Shown: positions 1-59,875, counted from the stretch's first letter. The stretch: 64,000 bases of DNA from Panulirus ornatus (GCF_036320965.1 NC_092248.1:24629002-24693001), one strand, 5' to 3'. Translations and numbers: made by a program. Notes: a model not told the origin generated them from the sequence alone.

Positions 1-190
1 TTCACGTAGTGTATTTATAAGATATCAATATCAATATCAATATCAAGATATCAATATCACTATCAATATCAAGATATCAATATCAATATCAATATCAAGA
101 TATCAATATCAATATCAATATCAAGATATCAATATCAATATCAATATCAAGATATCAATATCAATATCAATATCAAGATATCAATACAGG
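1..190. repeat. ATC-rich minisatellite
   Basis: Tandem array of GATATCAATATCAATATC-type units. A hexamer (ATATCA) is grouped into higher-order units of about 30 bp, each beginning AAGATATC. Five or more near-identical units run to 186, where unique DNA begins. The array probably continues beyond the window's left edge. Confidence 0.9.
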
Positions 191-769
191 ATTCAGAACT
201 GATTGCCATCTACAACTGATTCTTGAGCTTTGTTTATGGTCATTATGCCACAACTTCTTTCTTGTTTGGCCAGCGTGTCATCAACTGTCATGTGTTCCTT
301 CTTCAGCTGTTGTTTCCCTAACCTGCCTCTGCCAGGTAGCAGTTTCCTTAACTTTCTCTTGTATCATAGTGGAGGCGTTGTATGAAGGTTCCTACATCAG
401 CTGTTGCCTTGGAACACTAAAAACAATTTAGTATGTGAAACTGGCACCAGGTCCTGCTTTCCAAGAATTAGAACTTAATGCAATTCATGTTGGATCTCCT
501 CGTTTGCATAGCTGAACCATAAACAGTAATAGCTGGTAATACAGGTAATTTACCTATAGGAACTAAGGCTCTCTCGCGTCTTACAGCATTCCTAACGGAT
601 ATATATTCAGCAGCTTTTAGTCGAGGTATAGTACTGAGCAGCATCTTAATCATTATCAATAAACTACCTATTCCAGATTATCAACCTGAGTGTCATCAAA
701 AGTATATATATGAGTATATGGTACCGCCACACAATGAAGAAGATGTTGGTGGTGAGAGCTGTGAAACCC
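191..769. other. Unique DNA without recognised gene
   Basis: Mixed-composition DNA downstream of the IR stop codon. Short open frames (for example 468-659 minus) show no domain. Nothing supportable is seen. Confidence 0.5.
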
Positions 770-1165
770 CAGCTCTTTCCGAGATCTTCAACAGGTCTTT
801 GTCAGGTCTTAGCGTCCCCTCAGGTTTTCACAATATCTTTCCCACGACTTCCAAAACCTTTTCCAGGTAATAACCAGGTCTTTCTCAGTTATTATATAGA
901 TCATTAACAGGTTTTCTTCAGGTTTACGACCAGTATTCCCCATGTTCTACCCTGGTCTACCGTATGTCTTTTCCAGATCTCTTTGTCCTGCCATATCTAC
1001 CTCAGGTTTTACTCAAATCTTTCCCAAGTCTTCCTTAGGCCATCCCCAGGTCTTCCATATGGCTTTCCCATGTCCTCCTCAGACCAGCCCGTTTCCTGCT
1101 TAGGTTCTCCCAGGTCTTCCGGTAGTCCTTCACTGGTTATTCCCTATGTCTGGTCTGGTCCGGGT
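770..1165. repeat. Degenerate CCAGGTCTT-type minisatellite
   Basis: The motif CAGGTCTTTCC and variants (AGGTCTT, CAGGTTTTC, AAGTCTTCC) recur every 12-30 bp over about 400 bp with heavy decay. The strand bias (pyrimidine-rich plus strand) explains the proline/serine-rich spurious frames here. Confidence 0.6.
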
Positions 1166-1618
1166 ATGCTTTAAACTCTTCATTGGATACTGAAAAATAG
1201 AAGATAGCACAAACTTCTTTCAACACCAACCTGCGTTTCACCTAAAGTACGTTTGAGTATATGTTACTTTAGCCCTAGCATGGACTGCATCCCAGGTAAC
1301 TTGCCTCGTACTCCAAGATGTTATCCCAAAAATTTGGCCGGTATTGGCCCACTAATCCGAGAAAACCTAAATAAAAAAAGAATGTCCAGATAAGCAACCT
1401 AAGAAAGACTTTTGTGCATTACATAAACAGACACAGATGGGATGTAGATCGGCAGTTGAATATGTTCTTCTGAAAATAAGATGATTATTGACTGAAACAG
1501 TGAGTGACAACGTTTATCATCAGATTTGATAACTATGGCACAGTCATTAAGAGGGTCTTTCCAGTTAGCAAGACCAGTTTGGTTACCTGCGAAGCTATTT
1601 CCCGGCATAGAAGGCTGA
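1166..1618. other. 3' flank of the IR gene
   Basis: No coding match on either strand. By position it should include the 3' UTR of the IR transcript on the minus strand. Nothing else is identified. Confidence 0.4.
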
Positions 1619-44237
<42,619 letters not shown>

Positions 44238-44589
44238 CCTGCAGTAATAATCTGAGGAAACTGACTTAGTAAGTTTCCCCAAACATCCCTCAACATCTTG
44301 TTATCAAGGATGAATGTTGTCTGTACTGGTACCGAAGGATGCGGTGATTCTGTTATACTGGTTTGGACTGAGGAAGGAAAATGTACCTTTCGATACCTGT
44401 ACCGTAATTTTGACAGTAACTCGGTATCGTTTTTTTTCGAAGTGAATCAGAAGTCAGTAAAGGACCTTAATGTTCTATTGCATATGAAACAATAATCAAG
44501 TTATTGTGCTTATAGTGCGAATGATCTACAAACTATATTTGTAGTGTTCATTCAAAGAAACATATTTAGATTCTTTGTAGGGTGGTGAC
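44238..44589. other. 5' flank of IR exon 1
   Basis: Sequence upstream (sense) of the start codon. A possible splice acceptor (TATTACTGCAG) directly precedes the ATG. No TATA box can be assigned with confidence, and no other feature is seen. Confidence 0.4.
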
Positions 44590-47500
44590 GAATGGAAGAG
44601 TTTGGGGGTGCGAATAGAAATTGAACCTAAAAGTAATGGATATAAACGCAGATGGAATTTTAATAGATGGTAGAGTTGGAATTCAAGGATCGCATCAGGG
44701 AAATTGCATCTGACGATGGAGATGTGACAAAATTTACTTCTCTATCTTGTCCTGAAGTATACTTAATAAAACTAAGCTGAAGAGAAAACAAGAGGAAAAG
44801 AATTAACCCCTCTTAACGACAGGCAACCTTGAGTTCCAGGACTACCGAATGATGGCATTCAAACAATACATTATGGGAAGGATAACTGTTAGAAAGAAGT
44901 GCATACTGGTGCTAATAATAGACATTCCTTCAAAGTATTTCACCTAAGTGGAATGAATATATAATGCTAGCAACAAATAAACAATCAAGATGGGAAATGA
45001 ATCGGTAAAACAAACACTTTTCAGAGATTGTAAAGTACTGATGATAGGGAATCTAGTTAGGAATAGACAGGATGAGAAAATTTGGATTTTCATGTAGACA
45101 AAAAGTCATGAAGCCATTATTTCTTAGTTTGTTTGCAAGAAAATGCTCTAAACCGGCATGAAGATAAGTGGCCTAGGGTCAGAGGGACTGTCCTGTGTCC
45201 CATCATTGCTAGATCTTACCCTCACTCACACTAGATGAATATTGAATGTAACAATTTAAATGCATCAATATGAAAGGATAAGCAACTTTGTAATATCTAA
45301 CATTAATGATACAGTAAGTAAGAAAGTAAAACGGGAATCAATGAGAAAAGACTGAAAGAGGAAATTTGATGGTGGGAACTACAAAAAAGTTAGAAATATA
45401 TGGTAACATAATGTTGACAATGGTACTCAATAGCCATGAACCATGGCATTGTTGTGGAAGGTTCTGCTAAATTCATAATGAAGGGGAAGGGACATAGCGT
45501 CTTTAATACTCAGATATGGAGAAAAGCTAAGAAAAATGACGCAACAAGGATTATAAAAAATCAAAAGAGCTTCTCGATGTGTAGTGACCATAGTATAGGC
45601 GAAACTCCATTTCATCATCATTTGTTACGTAAAAAAGAGGAATGAATTAGTATAACAGAATTAGAAAGGAGGAACTAGGAATTTTTGAAATGGTTATTGA
45701 AAACAAAAAAAGCAGGAGGAAATCCAATACATTTTCAATAAGATCATGACAAAATTTTCCGCTAAAGACCAGCTAATCTGGCTAAGGAATTCAGAAGGAA
45801 GAACTGTAGATAATAATACAAAGGTATACGAGTCACTGAGTGACAGGGTCAAAAGTGTTCTTCACAACGGAAGAGACTAATGGCTACAGTGCCAATGAGA
45901 TGGAGTGGAACGATCATGGAAATCATCGAAATATCTAGAGCAGACACAAAGATAATACTAGATGTGTTGAGTTACATTCGGTGAACTACGTAGAACGTTA
46001 TGCAAGTTCTCGTTGGGAAGGTAGTGTCAGAGGAATGGTAGAAGGCAAACGTCATGGTTGTCTATAGAGGAGACCGGGAGGATATTCTGAAGTAAAGACA
46101 TGTCTCCCTGATGGGTCTGTCATGCAAGGCACCGCAGAGAGGAGACATCGTAAGTGAGAACAACATGGTATCAAGGAAGAGTCATGTCCACTCAGCCTCT
46201 TTGATTACTACAATAGAATGAGTTCCATTTTAGACAAAGTTTGAATTAGTGTCTGTATCTAGAATGCCATAAATCGTTTGACACTAACCACACAGGAGTT
46301 TGCCTGGAACTTTGATCTCCAGGCAGGAATAAGAGGAAGACTGCTTAGATGGTGTTGCAGTCATCTCAACTCTTTACCAATAATTGTTTTTGTTATCCAT
46401 TATGTCTCATTCAGTTTTCTTTAAGGGTACATTATATTCTTTTGAAGATTGATATTATCGTATGATACAATATGAAATTTTGATTATTAGAGTGTAAATG
46501 AATTAAGAGTAAATATTTTTACTATTATTACAACTTATGGAAGGACAAAACATGTGTAAGAGACAAGATAGGTAATAGGAAGCATTTGTATTCAAGAATA
46601 GGAAAAATGTTGGCATTTGTTTACAATCGGTGGAGGCCCAGCCCTCTCTCTCACAAATGCCACGTTGATAAGATGTGATACAACGCTCTTGGGCGAATCG
46701 ATAATGTTAATCTGTACACATGTCACTTACTTCAGATACTTATATTATAAAACTGAGGCCAGTATATTTGCCAAAGATTTATTAAGTAAAGTAAGGAAGA
46801 GAGACCTCATTGTATTAGGTGAAAATTGTATCATCTATGTTCAGAGAGAACCCATGCTTATTTTTGCCATTATAAATGTATTTCTATAGCTTTTTACAAC
46901 TGTGTTTGGTATCTGAACAAAATAACAGAAGGAAAAGAGTGTATATAATTACGGCCGTCAGCTGTCAGATGTTAGCCAGATGGTAAGGGATCCTGTGTCT
47001 TACCCAAATCACTATGTTAACAGAAGTAATTATTTCAGAGTTCTCTTTTAATGAGCCTATGGGCTGATTATACATCCCTAACGCAAAGGTGTTGGTAGTG
47101 TGTAACAATGGATAGCGGATTATCTTAGTAGAAGAGAACTGAGGGCGCATGTCGAAGGAACCTTCTCGATAACAGGAAGGCCAGCAGTAACGCGTCGTAG
47201 AGTTCTATAATGAGAGTATTGCTCATCTTGATCCATATGAATGACTTGCCAGAAGGAATGGCCCAACCTGAACATTTTTGCTGATGATGCCAAGGTTATA
47301 AGGGAAGTCAGTTGTAATGAGGATTCCATCTACTTACAAGTAGACGTAATAAAACCTAGAGTTTGTTTGCGGTATATTTGATGAAATTCACCTCGTGAAC
47401 GTAAAGTACTGAGGACTGGATATAGCGAAAGAAGACTTTGAGATAAAGATTCTCCTGCAGGAAATAAGTTGTAAGAATCCGTATGAGAAAAAGGCTTCGG

Positions 47501-47650
47501 AGTTAACGTCGAGTCTACTAACCTATCACCCTTAGGAGAATACTTACATACAAACTCTCCGCTGGCTTACACTAGACGTACATTTAAGTATATCAATACA
47601 GAAATATCCAACAAGTAAGTCACATCTTACGGTAAAAATAATTCATGAAA
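44590..47650 (+). mobile_element. Decayed CR1/L2-like LINE
   Basis: Pieces in shifting plus frames. About 46030-46110 resembles EEWWKANVMVVYRGDRED (RT start, cf. EWRKANVTPIYKKGxRxxPxNYRPVSLTS). About 46250-46285 resembles VYLECHKSFD (cf. VYLDFxKAFD). About 47105-47160 gives WIADYLSRRELRAHVEGTFS. About 47230-47310 gives NDLPEG-like and NIFADDAKVIREV with RT Asp-Asp. An unrelated AT-rich block at about 46390-46960 interrupts it. No open frame; old copy. The part before 45800 is assigned only by continuity. Confidence 0.55.
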
Positions 47651-47950
47651 TATTCGCGAGTTTGGTCACCGCACTTAATGCGGAAGAAAGAACTGCAAAA
47701 GAAGTTACATAGGAATACAACAAAGATAGTACCAGAGTGAACTTAGGCACAGGTCAGAGCAAAAGGCCTGAAATTTTCCATCATAGATGAGAAGACTTGG
47801 TATGACCAGATCACAACTTTCAAGTTCTTGAACCATCCCTGGGATGCAGAAGATAAGGAGTTCTTCGAAAGATGCAAGATAAAGCAACCAGAGACCATAT
47901 CATGAAATTAAGCGAACATATTGTTAAAGAAGGTACAGACCAGTGATGAT
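47651..47950. other. Unclassified DNA
   Basis: May be the 3' end of the preceding LINE. Nothing specific is recognised. Confidence 0.3.
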
Positions 47951-48245
47951 GGCACAGATGAACAAGCTTTGCCGTAATATCAACGCCAAGGATTCAAACC
48001 GCAGTCCTACCACGCTGCAGGCCGATACGCTCACCAATGACCACCAGAGGACAAAAGCTTTCGACCTTAGACAAACCAAAGGTCCATATGATCTCCGGTC
48101 ACACTTCGTGACCTTAGAAGCTGAGGAAATCCAGCGCCTGAAGACGTCGTGTCAAATCGATATTCATCATTTATCATCTGTTCCATGTGTCCAGTACATG
48201 TTAAACATATATGAACTTCCCAGTTGTGATGGAGGATTAACTTGA
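47951..48245 (-). mobile_element. tRNA-derived SINE candidate
   Basis: On the minus strand GGTGAGCGTATCGGCCTGCAG (A-box-like) is followed about 30 bp later by GGTTTGAATCC, a good B box. The rest of the segment is non-coding. The tRNA stems do not form, so it is not a tRNA gene. Confidence 0.5.
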
Positions 48246-48371
48246 AGCTACCTACGATCCTTGCGGGCGGGAGCTTTCCGTACCCCTAACGCCTCTTAGT
48301 TCAAAGGTGTTGCATACTGGCCTGCCACGTTGTAGAAATAGGGTTCAAGTTCACGACACCCATAAGTAAAT

Positions 48372-49122
48372 CGTGGTGAGAGGACAAGAGCAAGGGAAGG
48401 ACTAGCTCTATTCCTGAAACAGGAGTGGCGGGAGTATGTGATCGGGTGTAAGAAAGTAAACTACATTGATATGAGTAAAACTGAAATTGAATGGAGAGAG
48501 ATGGATAATCATTGGTGCATATGCACTTGGGTATTAGAAGAAAGATCATGGGAGGCAAGTGTTTTGGAAGCAGCTGGTGAGTGTGTTAGTAGTTTTGATA
48601 CACGTTACCAGGTTATAGTGATGGGTGATTTGAATGTAAAGGTGAGTAATGTGGCAGTTGAGGGAATAATTGGTGTACATGGGGTGTTCAGTGTTGTAAA
48701 TGGAAATGGTGAAGAGCTTGTACACTTGTACGCTGAAAAAGGACTGGTGATTGGGAATACCTGGTATAAAAAGAGAGATATACATAGATATACGTATGTA
48801 AGTAGGAGAGATGACGAGGGAACGTTATTGGATTAGGAGTTAATTGATAGGCGCGCGAAAAGGAGACTTATGGATGTTGATGTGCTGAGCTGTGCAACTG
48901 GAGGGATGCCTCATCATTATCGTGTGGAGGCGAAGGTGAAGATATGTACAGGTTTTCAGGAAAGAAGAGGGAATGTTGGGGTGAAGAGAGTGGTGAGAGT
49001 AAGTGAGCTTGGGAAGGAGACTGTGTGAGGAAGTACCAGGAGAGAATGAGTAGAGAATGGAAAACGGTGAGAACAAAGGACGTTAGGGTATTGGGTGAGG
49101 AATGAGATGTATTTAGAGAAGC
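48372..49122 (+). mobile_element. RTE LINE endonuclease fragment
   Basis: Encodes decayed endonuclease, including VIVMGDLNVKVSNVAVEGII and EKGLVIGNTWYKKRDI (48438-48836), a stop at 48836, then GGMPHHYRVEAKVK. It ends in the linker at about 49122, where the next LINE starts in opposite orientation. Confidence 0.88.
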
Positions 49123-52842
<3,720 letters not shown>

Positions 52843-54160
52843 ATACTTTGTCGCTGTCTCCCGCGTTTGCGAGGTAGCGCAAGGAAACAGACGAAAGAAA
52901 TGGCCCAACCCCCCCCCCCCCCATACACATGTACATACACACGTCCACACACGCAAATATACATACCTACACAGCTTTCCATGGTTTACCCCAGACGCTT
53001 CACATGCCTTGCTTCAATCCACTGACAGCACGTCAACCCCTGTATACCACATGACTCCAATTCACTCTATTTCTTGCCCTCCTTTCACCCTCCTGCATGT
53101 TCAGGCCCCGATCACACAAAATCCTTTTCACTCCATCTTTCCACCTCCAATTTGGTCTCCCTCTTCTCCTCGTTCCCTCCACCTCCGACACATATATCCT
53201 CTTGGTCAATCTCTCCTCACTCATTCTCTCCATGTGCCCAAACCATTTCAAAACACCCTCTTCTGCTCTCTCAACCACGCTCTTTTTATTTCCACACATC
53301 TCTCTTACCCTTACGTTACTTACTCGATCAAACCACCTCACACCACACATTGTCCTCAAACATCTCATTTCCAGCACATCCATCCTCCTGCGCACATCTC
53401 TATCCATAGCCCACGCCTCGCAACCATACAGCATTGTTGGAACCACTATTCCCTCAAACATACCCATTTTTGCTTTCCGAGATAATGTTCTCGACTTCCA
53501 CACATTTTTCAAGGCTCCCAAAATTTTCGCCCCCTCCCCCACCCTATGATCCACTTCCGCTTCCATGGTTCCATCCGCTGACAGATCCACTCCCAGATAT
53601 CTAAAGCACTTCACTTCCTCCAGTTTTTCTCCATTCAAACTCACCTCCCAATTGACTTGACCCTCACCCCTACTGTACCTAATAACCTTGCTCTTATTCA
53701 CATTTACTCTTAACTTTCTTCTTCCACACACTTTACCAAACTCAGTCACCAGCTTCTGCAGTTTCTCACATGAATCAGCCACCAGCGCTGTATCATCAGC
53801 GAACAACAACTGACTCACTTCCCAAGCTCTCTCATCCCCAACAGACTTCATACTTGCCCCTCTTTCCAGGACTCTTGCATTTACCTCCTTTACAACCCCA
53901 TCCATAAACAAATTAAACAACCATGGAGACATCACACACCCCTGCCGCAAACCTACATTCACTGAGAACCAATCACTTTCCTCTCTTCCTACACGTACAC
54001 ATGCCTTACATCCTCGATAAAAACTTTTCACTGCTTCTAACAACTTGCCTCCCACACCATATATTCTTAATACCTTCCACAGAGCATCTCTATCAACTCT
54101 ATCATATGCCTTCTCCAGATCCATAAATGCTACATACAAATCCATTTGCTACATACAAAT

Positions 54161-54165
<5 letters not shown>
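52843..54165 (-). mobile_element. RTE LINE 3' half, left arm of inverted repeat
   Basis: Frame 54145-53033 (370 codons, open): [53 protein letters not shown] and C-terminal [13 protein letters not shown]. At 54135-54165 the sequence CTACATACAAATCCAT is duplicated, then (TA)n begins. Confidence 0.93.

Positions 54166-54233
<68 letters not shown>
54166..54233. repeat. (TA)n microsatellite at the palindrome centre
   Basis: About 68 bp TA joining two inverted LINE copies. Confidence 0.95.
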
Positions 54234-54236
<3 letters not shown>

Positions 54237-55447
54237 TGTGGGAGGAAAGTTGTTAGAAGCAGTGAAAAGTTTTTATCGAGGATGTAAGGCATGTGTACGT
54301 GTAGGAAGAGAGGAAAGTGATTGGTTCTCAGTGAATGTAGGTTTGCGGCAGGGGTGTGTGATGTCTCCATGGTTGTTTAATTTGTTTATGGATGGGGTTG
54401 TTAGGGAGGTAAATGCAAGAGTTTTGGAAAGAGGGGCAAGTATGAAGTCTGTTGGGGATGAGAGAGCTTGGGAAGTGAGTCAGTTGTTGTTCGCTGATGA
54501 TACAGCGCTGGTGGCTGATTCATGTGAGAAACTGCAGAAGCTGGTGACTGAGTTTGGTAAAGTGTGTGGAGGAAGAAAGTTAAGAGTAAATGTGAATAAG
54601 AGCAAGGTTATTAGGTACAGTAGGGTTGAGGGTCAAGTCAATTGGGAGGTGAGTTTGAATGGAGAAAAACTGGAGGAAGTGAAGTGTTTTAGATATCTGG
54701 GAGTGGATCTGGCAGCGGATGGAACCATGGAAGCGGAAGTGGATCATAGGGTGGGGGAGGGGGCGAAAATTCTGGGGGCCTTGAAGAATGTGTGGAAGTC
54801 GAGAACATTATCTCGGAAAGCAAAAATGGGTATGTTTGAAGGAATAGTGGTTCCAACAATGTTGTATGGTTGCGAGGCGTGGGCTATGGATAGAGTTGTG
54901 CGCAGGAGGATGGATGTGCTGGAAATGAGATGTTTGAGGACAATGTGTGGTGTGAGGTGGTTTGATCGAGTGAGTAACGTAAGGGTAAGAGAGATGTGTG
55001 GAAATAAAAAGAGCGTGGTTGAGAGAGCAGAAGAGGGTGTTTTGAAGTGGTTTGGGCACATGGAGAGAATGAGTGAGGAAAGATTGACCAAGAGGATATA
55101 TGTGTCGGAGGTGGAGGGAACGAGGAGAAGAGGGAGACCAAATTGGAGGTGGAAAGATGGAGTGAAAAAGATTTTGTGTGATCGGGGCCTGAACATGCAG
55201 GAGGGTGAAAGGAGGGCAAGGAATAGGGTGAATTGGAGCGATGTGGTATACCGGGGTTGACGTGCTGTCAGTGGATTGAATCAAGGCATGTGAAGCGTCT
55301 GGGGTAAACCATGGAAGCTGTGTAGGTATGTATATTTGCGTGTGTGGACGTATGTATATACATGTGTATGGGGGGGGGGGTTGGGCCATTTCTTTCGTCT
55401 GTTTCCTTGCGCTACCTCGCAAACGCGGGAGACAGCGACAAAGTATA
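54234..55447 (+). mobile_element. RTE LINE 3' half, right arm of inverted repeat
   Basis: Open frame through (TA)n into [68 protein letters not shown] and [13 protein letters not shown] (stop at 55258-55260). A short 3' UTR with hairpin CTACCTCGCAAACGCGGG and a poly-A tail follow. It is nearly identical to the left arm in reverse. Confidence 0.93.

Positions 55448-56307
<860 letters not shown>

Positions 56308-56340
<33 letters not shown>
56308..56340. repeat. Short (TA)n microsatellite
   Basis: About 30 bp TA following the second SINE copy. Confidence 0.9.
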
Positions 56341-56344
<4 letters not shown>

Positions 56345-56359
56345 TATTCATATTACATA

Positions 56360-56448
56360 TCATTATGCTTTGTCGCTGTCTCTTGCGTTGGCGAGGTAGC
56401 GCAAAGAAACAGACGAAAGAATGGCCAAACCCACCCATATACACATGT
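56360..56448 (-). mobile_element. RTE LINE 3' tail fragment
   Basis: Only the 3' end is present: TATGCTTTGTCGCTGTCTC, TTGGCGAGGTAGCGCAAAG and GACGAAAGAATGGCC. It runs directly into a Penelope-like terminal repeat. Confidence 0.8.
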
Positions 56449-56449
56449 A

Positions 56450-59075
56450 TTCCTATGAGTCCACGGGGAAAATGAAATACGATAAGTTTCCAAGTGCACT
56501 TTTGTGTAATAATCACATCATCAGTGGAGACACAAGTGAGAAATATAAGTCAGTTGATATACATCGAAGAGACAAACCTGGGACGCCATTTGGTAAACAT
56601 GTGATTGTCCAAAAACATAGAATGAGCGTTCATAAACTTATCATTTTACAAATTTTATCAACAATAAAGTTATCTAATTCGTATAGAACATCACTAATAT
56701 TAAGATTATAATCATTTGTGTATCTAATAAAAATTGAGGATTCAATAATATTTCTCTTGGTAATAGAGTTCATAACTGAGATGGCATTATTCTAGTCAAT
56801 ACATTGATCATAGTTTTTTACGTGATTAAACATGGCACTTGTTTCTTGTCCCGTTCTTGTACTATATTTATGTTGTTTAAGTCTAACAGAAAGATCCTTA
56901 ACAGTCTGACGCACATGAAATTTATCACAATTTCCACAAGGCAATTTATATATGTATCCAAGAGAATTTTCTGCTCAATTCATGATTAAGATATTCTTTA
57001 TAGTATTATTGTTGCTAAAGGCAACATTTACATTAAAGGATTTAAGCAACATGGGAAGTACAGTGAAACTATCATCAAAAGTTAGAACTATAAGTTTCTT
57101 GGTGTCAATGGGAGGTTTGGGCTCAACTCTATAAAATGATTTCTTTGCTAACTTAAGGGATTTATCAATGAAAGATCTAGGGTACTTTAACTTAGATCCA
57201 ATAGAATATATCTTCTCAAACTCATCATCAATAAAGTCTGGACTGCAAATACGTATGCCCTAAGAAACATAGATTGAAATAATAATTTACCTCTGTCATG
57301 TTGAGGTGAGTAATAATAGATATATGAGAGTGCATTGGTAGGTTTTCTGTATATGATAAACTTAAACTTGTTTCCGTGCCTATGGATCATGCAATCTAAA
57401 AATAATAACATACCATTACTTTCCTCTTCCACAGTAAATTTGATGGAAGGTACTAAATTGTTAAGTAAGGGGATAAATATTTGTAAATTTTCATTTGTTG
57501 GCCAAACACAAAGAACATCTTCTACATACCTAAACCAAATTGCATTAGAAGGTAAGATATCCTTTAGTGACTTTGATTCAAAAAACTCCATATGAAGATT
57601 ACTTATACAGGTGAAAGAGGGTTGCCCATTGCCATACCAAATTTTTGAGCATAATAATCTCCATTGAATTGAATTACACAGTCTTTTATACACAATTTTA
57701 TCAGTTCAATGAAAACAGACTTTGAGACAGGTAAATGAATATCATTCAAGGCATCAAATAAATATTCTAAAAGGTCATCAACTGAAACTTTAGTCAAGAG
57801 TGAGGAAACATCAATGCTAACTAGTTTGAAATCATAATTAACATTGATATTGTTTAGCTTGTTGACTAAAATACATTGTTCATGATATTGAATTTGATAC
57901 CTTACCCACTAAAGGGCTTAATAAAGAAACTAGCCATTTTGACAATTTATATGAGATGGAACATACTGAACTCATCATAGGTCTTGCTGGAAAATTCTGT
58001 TTGTGTGTTTTGATAAGTCCATACATATATGGCAATGAAAGGGACAAAGATGACAAACTTTTGATAAGAGAACTATTACCTTCAACAAGAACTTCATGTC
58101 TTTATCTAAATGAGTATTAACTGCTTGTAATGGATTTTTACTAAGTTTAGAATATGTTGTATCATGATTTAGATCATTCATTTTAGATGAATAGTTACTT
58201 CTGTCTAAAATCGCAATATTGTTAGCATTATCTGCTTTAGTAATATGTATATCCTTGTCTTTTTTAAGGTAATGATAGCTCTTATAAATCTTTTAGGGCA
58301 CTTAGGTTCCACTGGTTTTGACAAACTGACATACATCAAACCCTTACAGATATTAATTTCATCATTACTTAGATTACTGTATTTCTCTAAATTACAAAAA
58401 GATTTTGTGACATCAACACAGCTGGCTTCCCTGTTAGAGCACACAAAACATGAACCATAGCCTAATGCACACAAGGAATCCTTATCTAGAAGTTTATTAG
58501 ACAGGTTTATCACAAAAGAAGGGTTTGTGTTCGTGGTTCAGTCGCTGTTTTTAATAAGATGGTCCAACTTACAATTTAGTGACATTTGTAGCCTATTGCG
58601 TTCTTTCCTTAATCTATCATAGCAAAAGTCCAACATCCGGTTCTTCCAGTGAGTCGGTATTGCCATTTGACAAGCACGTTTCTTCTCTCTTGAAATGCGA
58701 AAAGCCTCCTCCATTTCAAGTTTATTTAATTCAATGTTTTTCTTTAAAATAACATTTTGAAATTGGTCAAATGGTCGACCAGACAGATCTTGGCACCATT
58801 TGTTCATCAAGGCATTTCCTAAGGAATCCAAATCGTAGCTTCAGTTGGTGGGTCTTGATAACAGATTTGGAGGAAGCAGTAACGAAAAGAGAAATTCCAA
58901 AACAGCTTGTAGAGAAGTAATAAAAGAGCTGTGTGGAATACATGTTTGAAAGGATTCAATTTTGCGCTTGAACAAGATATTCCTATGAGTCCACGGGGAA
59001 AATGAAACATAATAAGTTCCCAAGTGCACTTTCGTGTAATAATCACATCATCAGGGGTAACACAAGAGAGAAATG
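56450..59075 (-). mobile_element. Penelope-like element, full-length but broken
   Basis: Bounded by similar terminal repeats at 56450-56560 and 58978-59075. From 5' on minus: N-terminal region (58831-58538, WCQDLSGRPFDQFQN and MAIPTHWKNRMLDFCYDRLR), Cys-containing segment (58513-58205, CFVCSNREASC), pre-RT region (58181-57975, TYSKLSKNPLQAVNTHLD), RT (57797-57187: FGMAMGNPLSPV, WFRYVEDVLCVWP where Penelope RTs have YVDD, FLDCMIHRHGNKFKF) and GIY-YIG endonuclease (57110-56600, decayed). The RT Asp-to-Glu change and several frameshifts make it inactive. RT plus GIY-YIG order identifies the class. Confidence 0.88.
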
Positions 59076-59875
59076 TAAGTCAGTTGATATACATCAAAGA
59101 GATGGAGCTAGGACACCATCAGGTAAACATGTGATTGTCCAAAAACATAGAACGAGCATTAATAAACTTATCATTTTACAGATTTCATCAACAAAAAAGT
59201 TATCTAATTTATATAGACCATAACTAATATTAAGATTATAATTCTTTGTGTATTTAATAATAGAAGATATAATGATATTTCTCTTGGTAACAGAGTTAGA
59301 GTTAATAACTGATATAGCATTACTCCAGTCAATACAATGATCATAGTTTTTAAAGTGATTAAACAAGGCATTTGACCCTTGTCCCGTTCTTATACTATAT
59401 TTATGTTGAATAAGTCTAACAGAAAGATCCTTACTAGTCTGACCAACATAAAATCTATCACAATTTCCACAAGGCACTTTAAAGATGCATCCAAGAGAAT
59501 TTTCTGGTGAATTCCTGATTAAGATATTCTTTACAGTATTATTGTTCCTAAAGGCAACATTTGCATTAAAGGATTTAAGCAACATGGGAAGTAAAGTGAA
59601 ATTATTATAAGAGGGAGAACTAAAAGATTCTTGGTGTCAATGGGAGGTTTGGGCTCAAATCTATAAAATGATTTCTTTGCTAACTTAAGGGATTTATCAA
59701 TGAAAGATCTATGGTACTTTAACTTAGATCCAATCGAACATATCTTCTCAATCTCATCATCAATAAACTCTGGACTGCAAATGCGTATTGCTCTAAGGAA
59801 CATATATTGAAATAATGATAATTCAACTCTGTCCTGTTGAGATAAGTAATAATGGATATATGAGCATACATTGAT
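58978..59875 (-). mobile_element. Penelope-like element 3' part, tandem with the next copy
   Basis: GIY-YIG frame 59585-59094: FRNNNTVKNILIRNSPENSL, GCIFKVPCGNCDRFYVGQTS and KDLSVRLIQHKYSIRTGQ. Before it (59803-59531) lies the connector FLRAIRICSPEFIDDEIEKI. It ends in the terminal repeat at 59075-58978, which is also the 5' repeat of the downstream full-length element. The two copies are therefore head to tail with one shared repeat. Confidence 0.85.
59018..59060 (-). ncRNA. Hammerhead-ribozyme-like core in Penelope terminal repeat
   Basis: On the minus strand: CTGATGA (59054-59048), one unpaired T, a 3-bp stem GTG/CAC with a 7-nt loop, GAAA (59033-59030), then a GTGCAC palindrome and GGGA, which could pair with a TCCC-like stretch upstream (here mutated to TACC; TCCC in the 29777 copy). 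CUGANGA and GAAA are the hammerhead core boxes, and such motifs are known in Penelope-like elements. Stem II is short and offset by one base, so activity is uncertain. Confidence 0.5.

Noticed and set aside
46617..46889. 90-codon plus-strand frame as a host gene
   Set aside because: No recognisable domain, no splice or start context, and it sits in an AT-rich block within a dead LINE.
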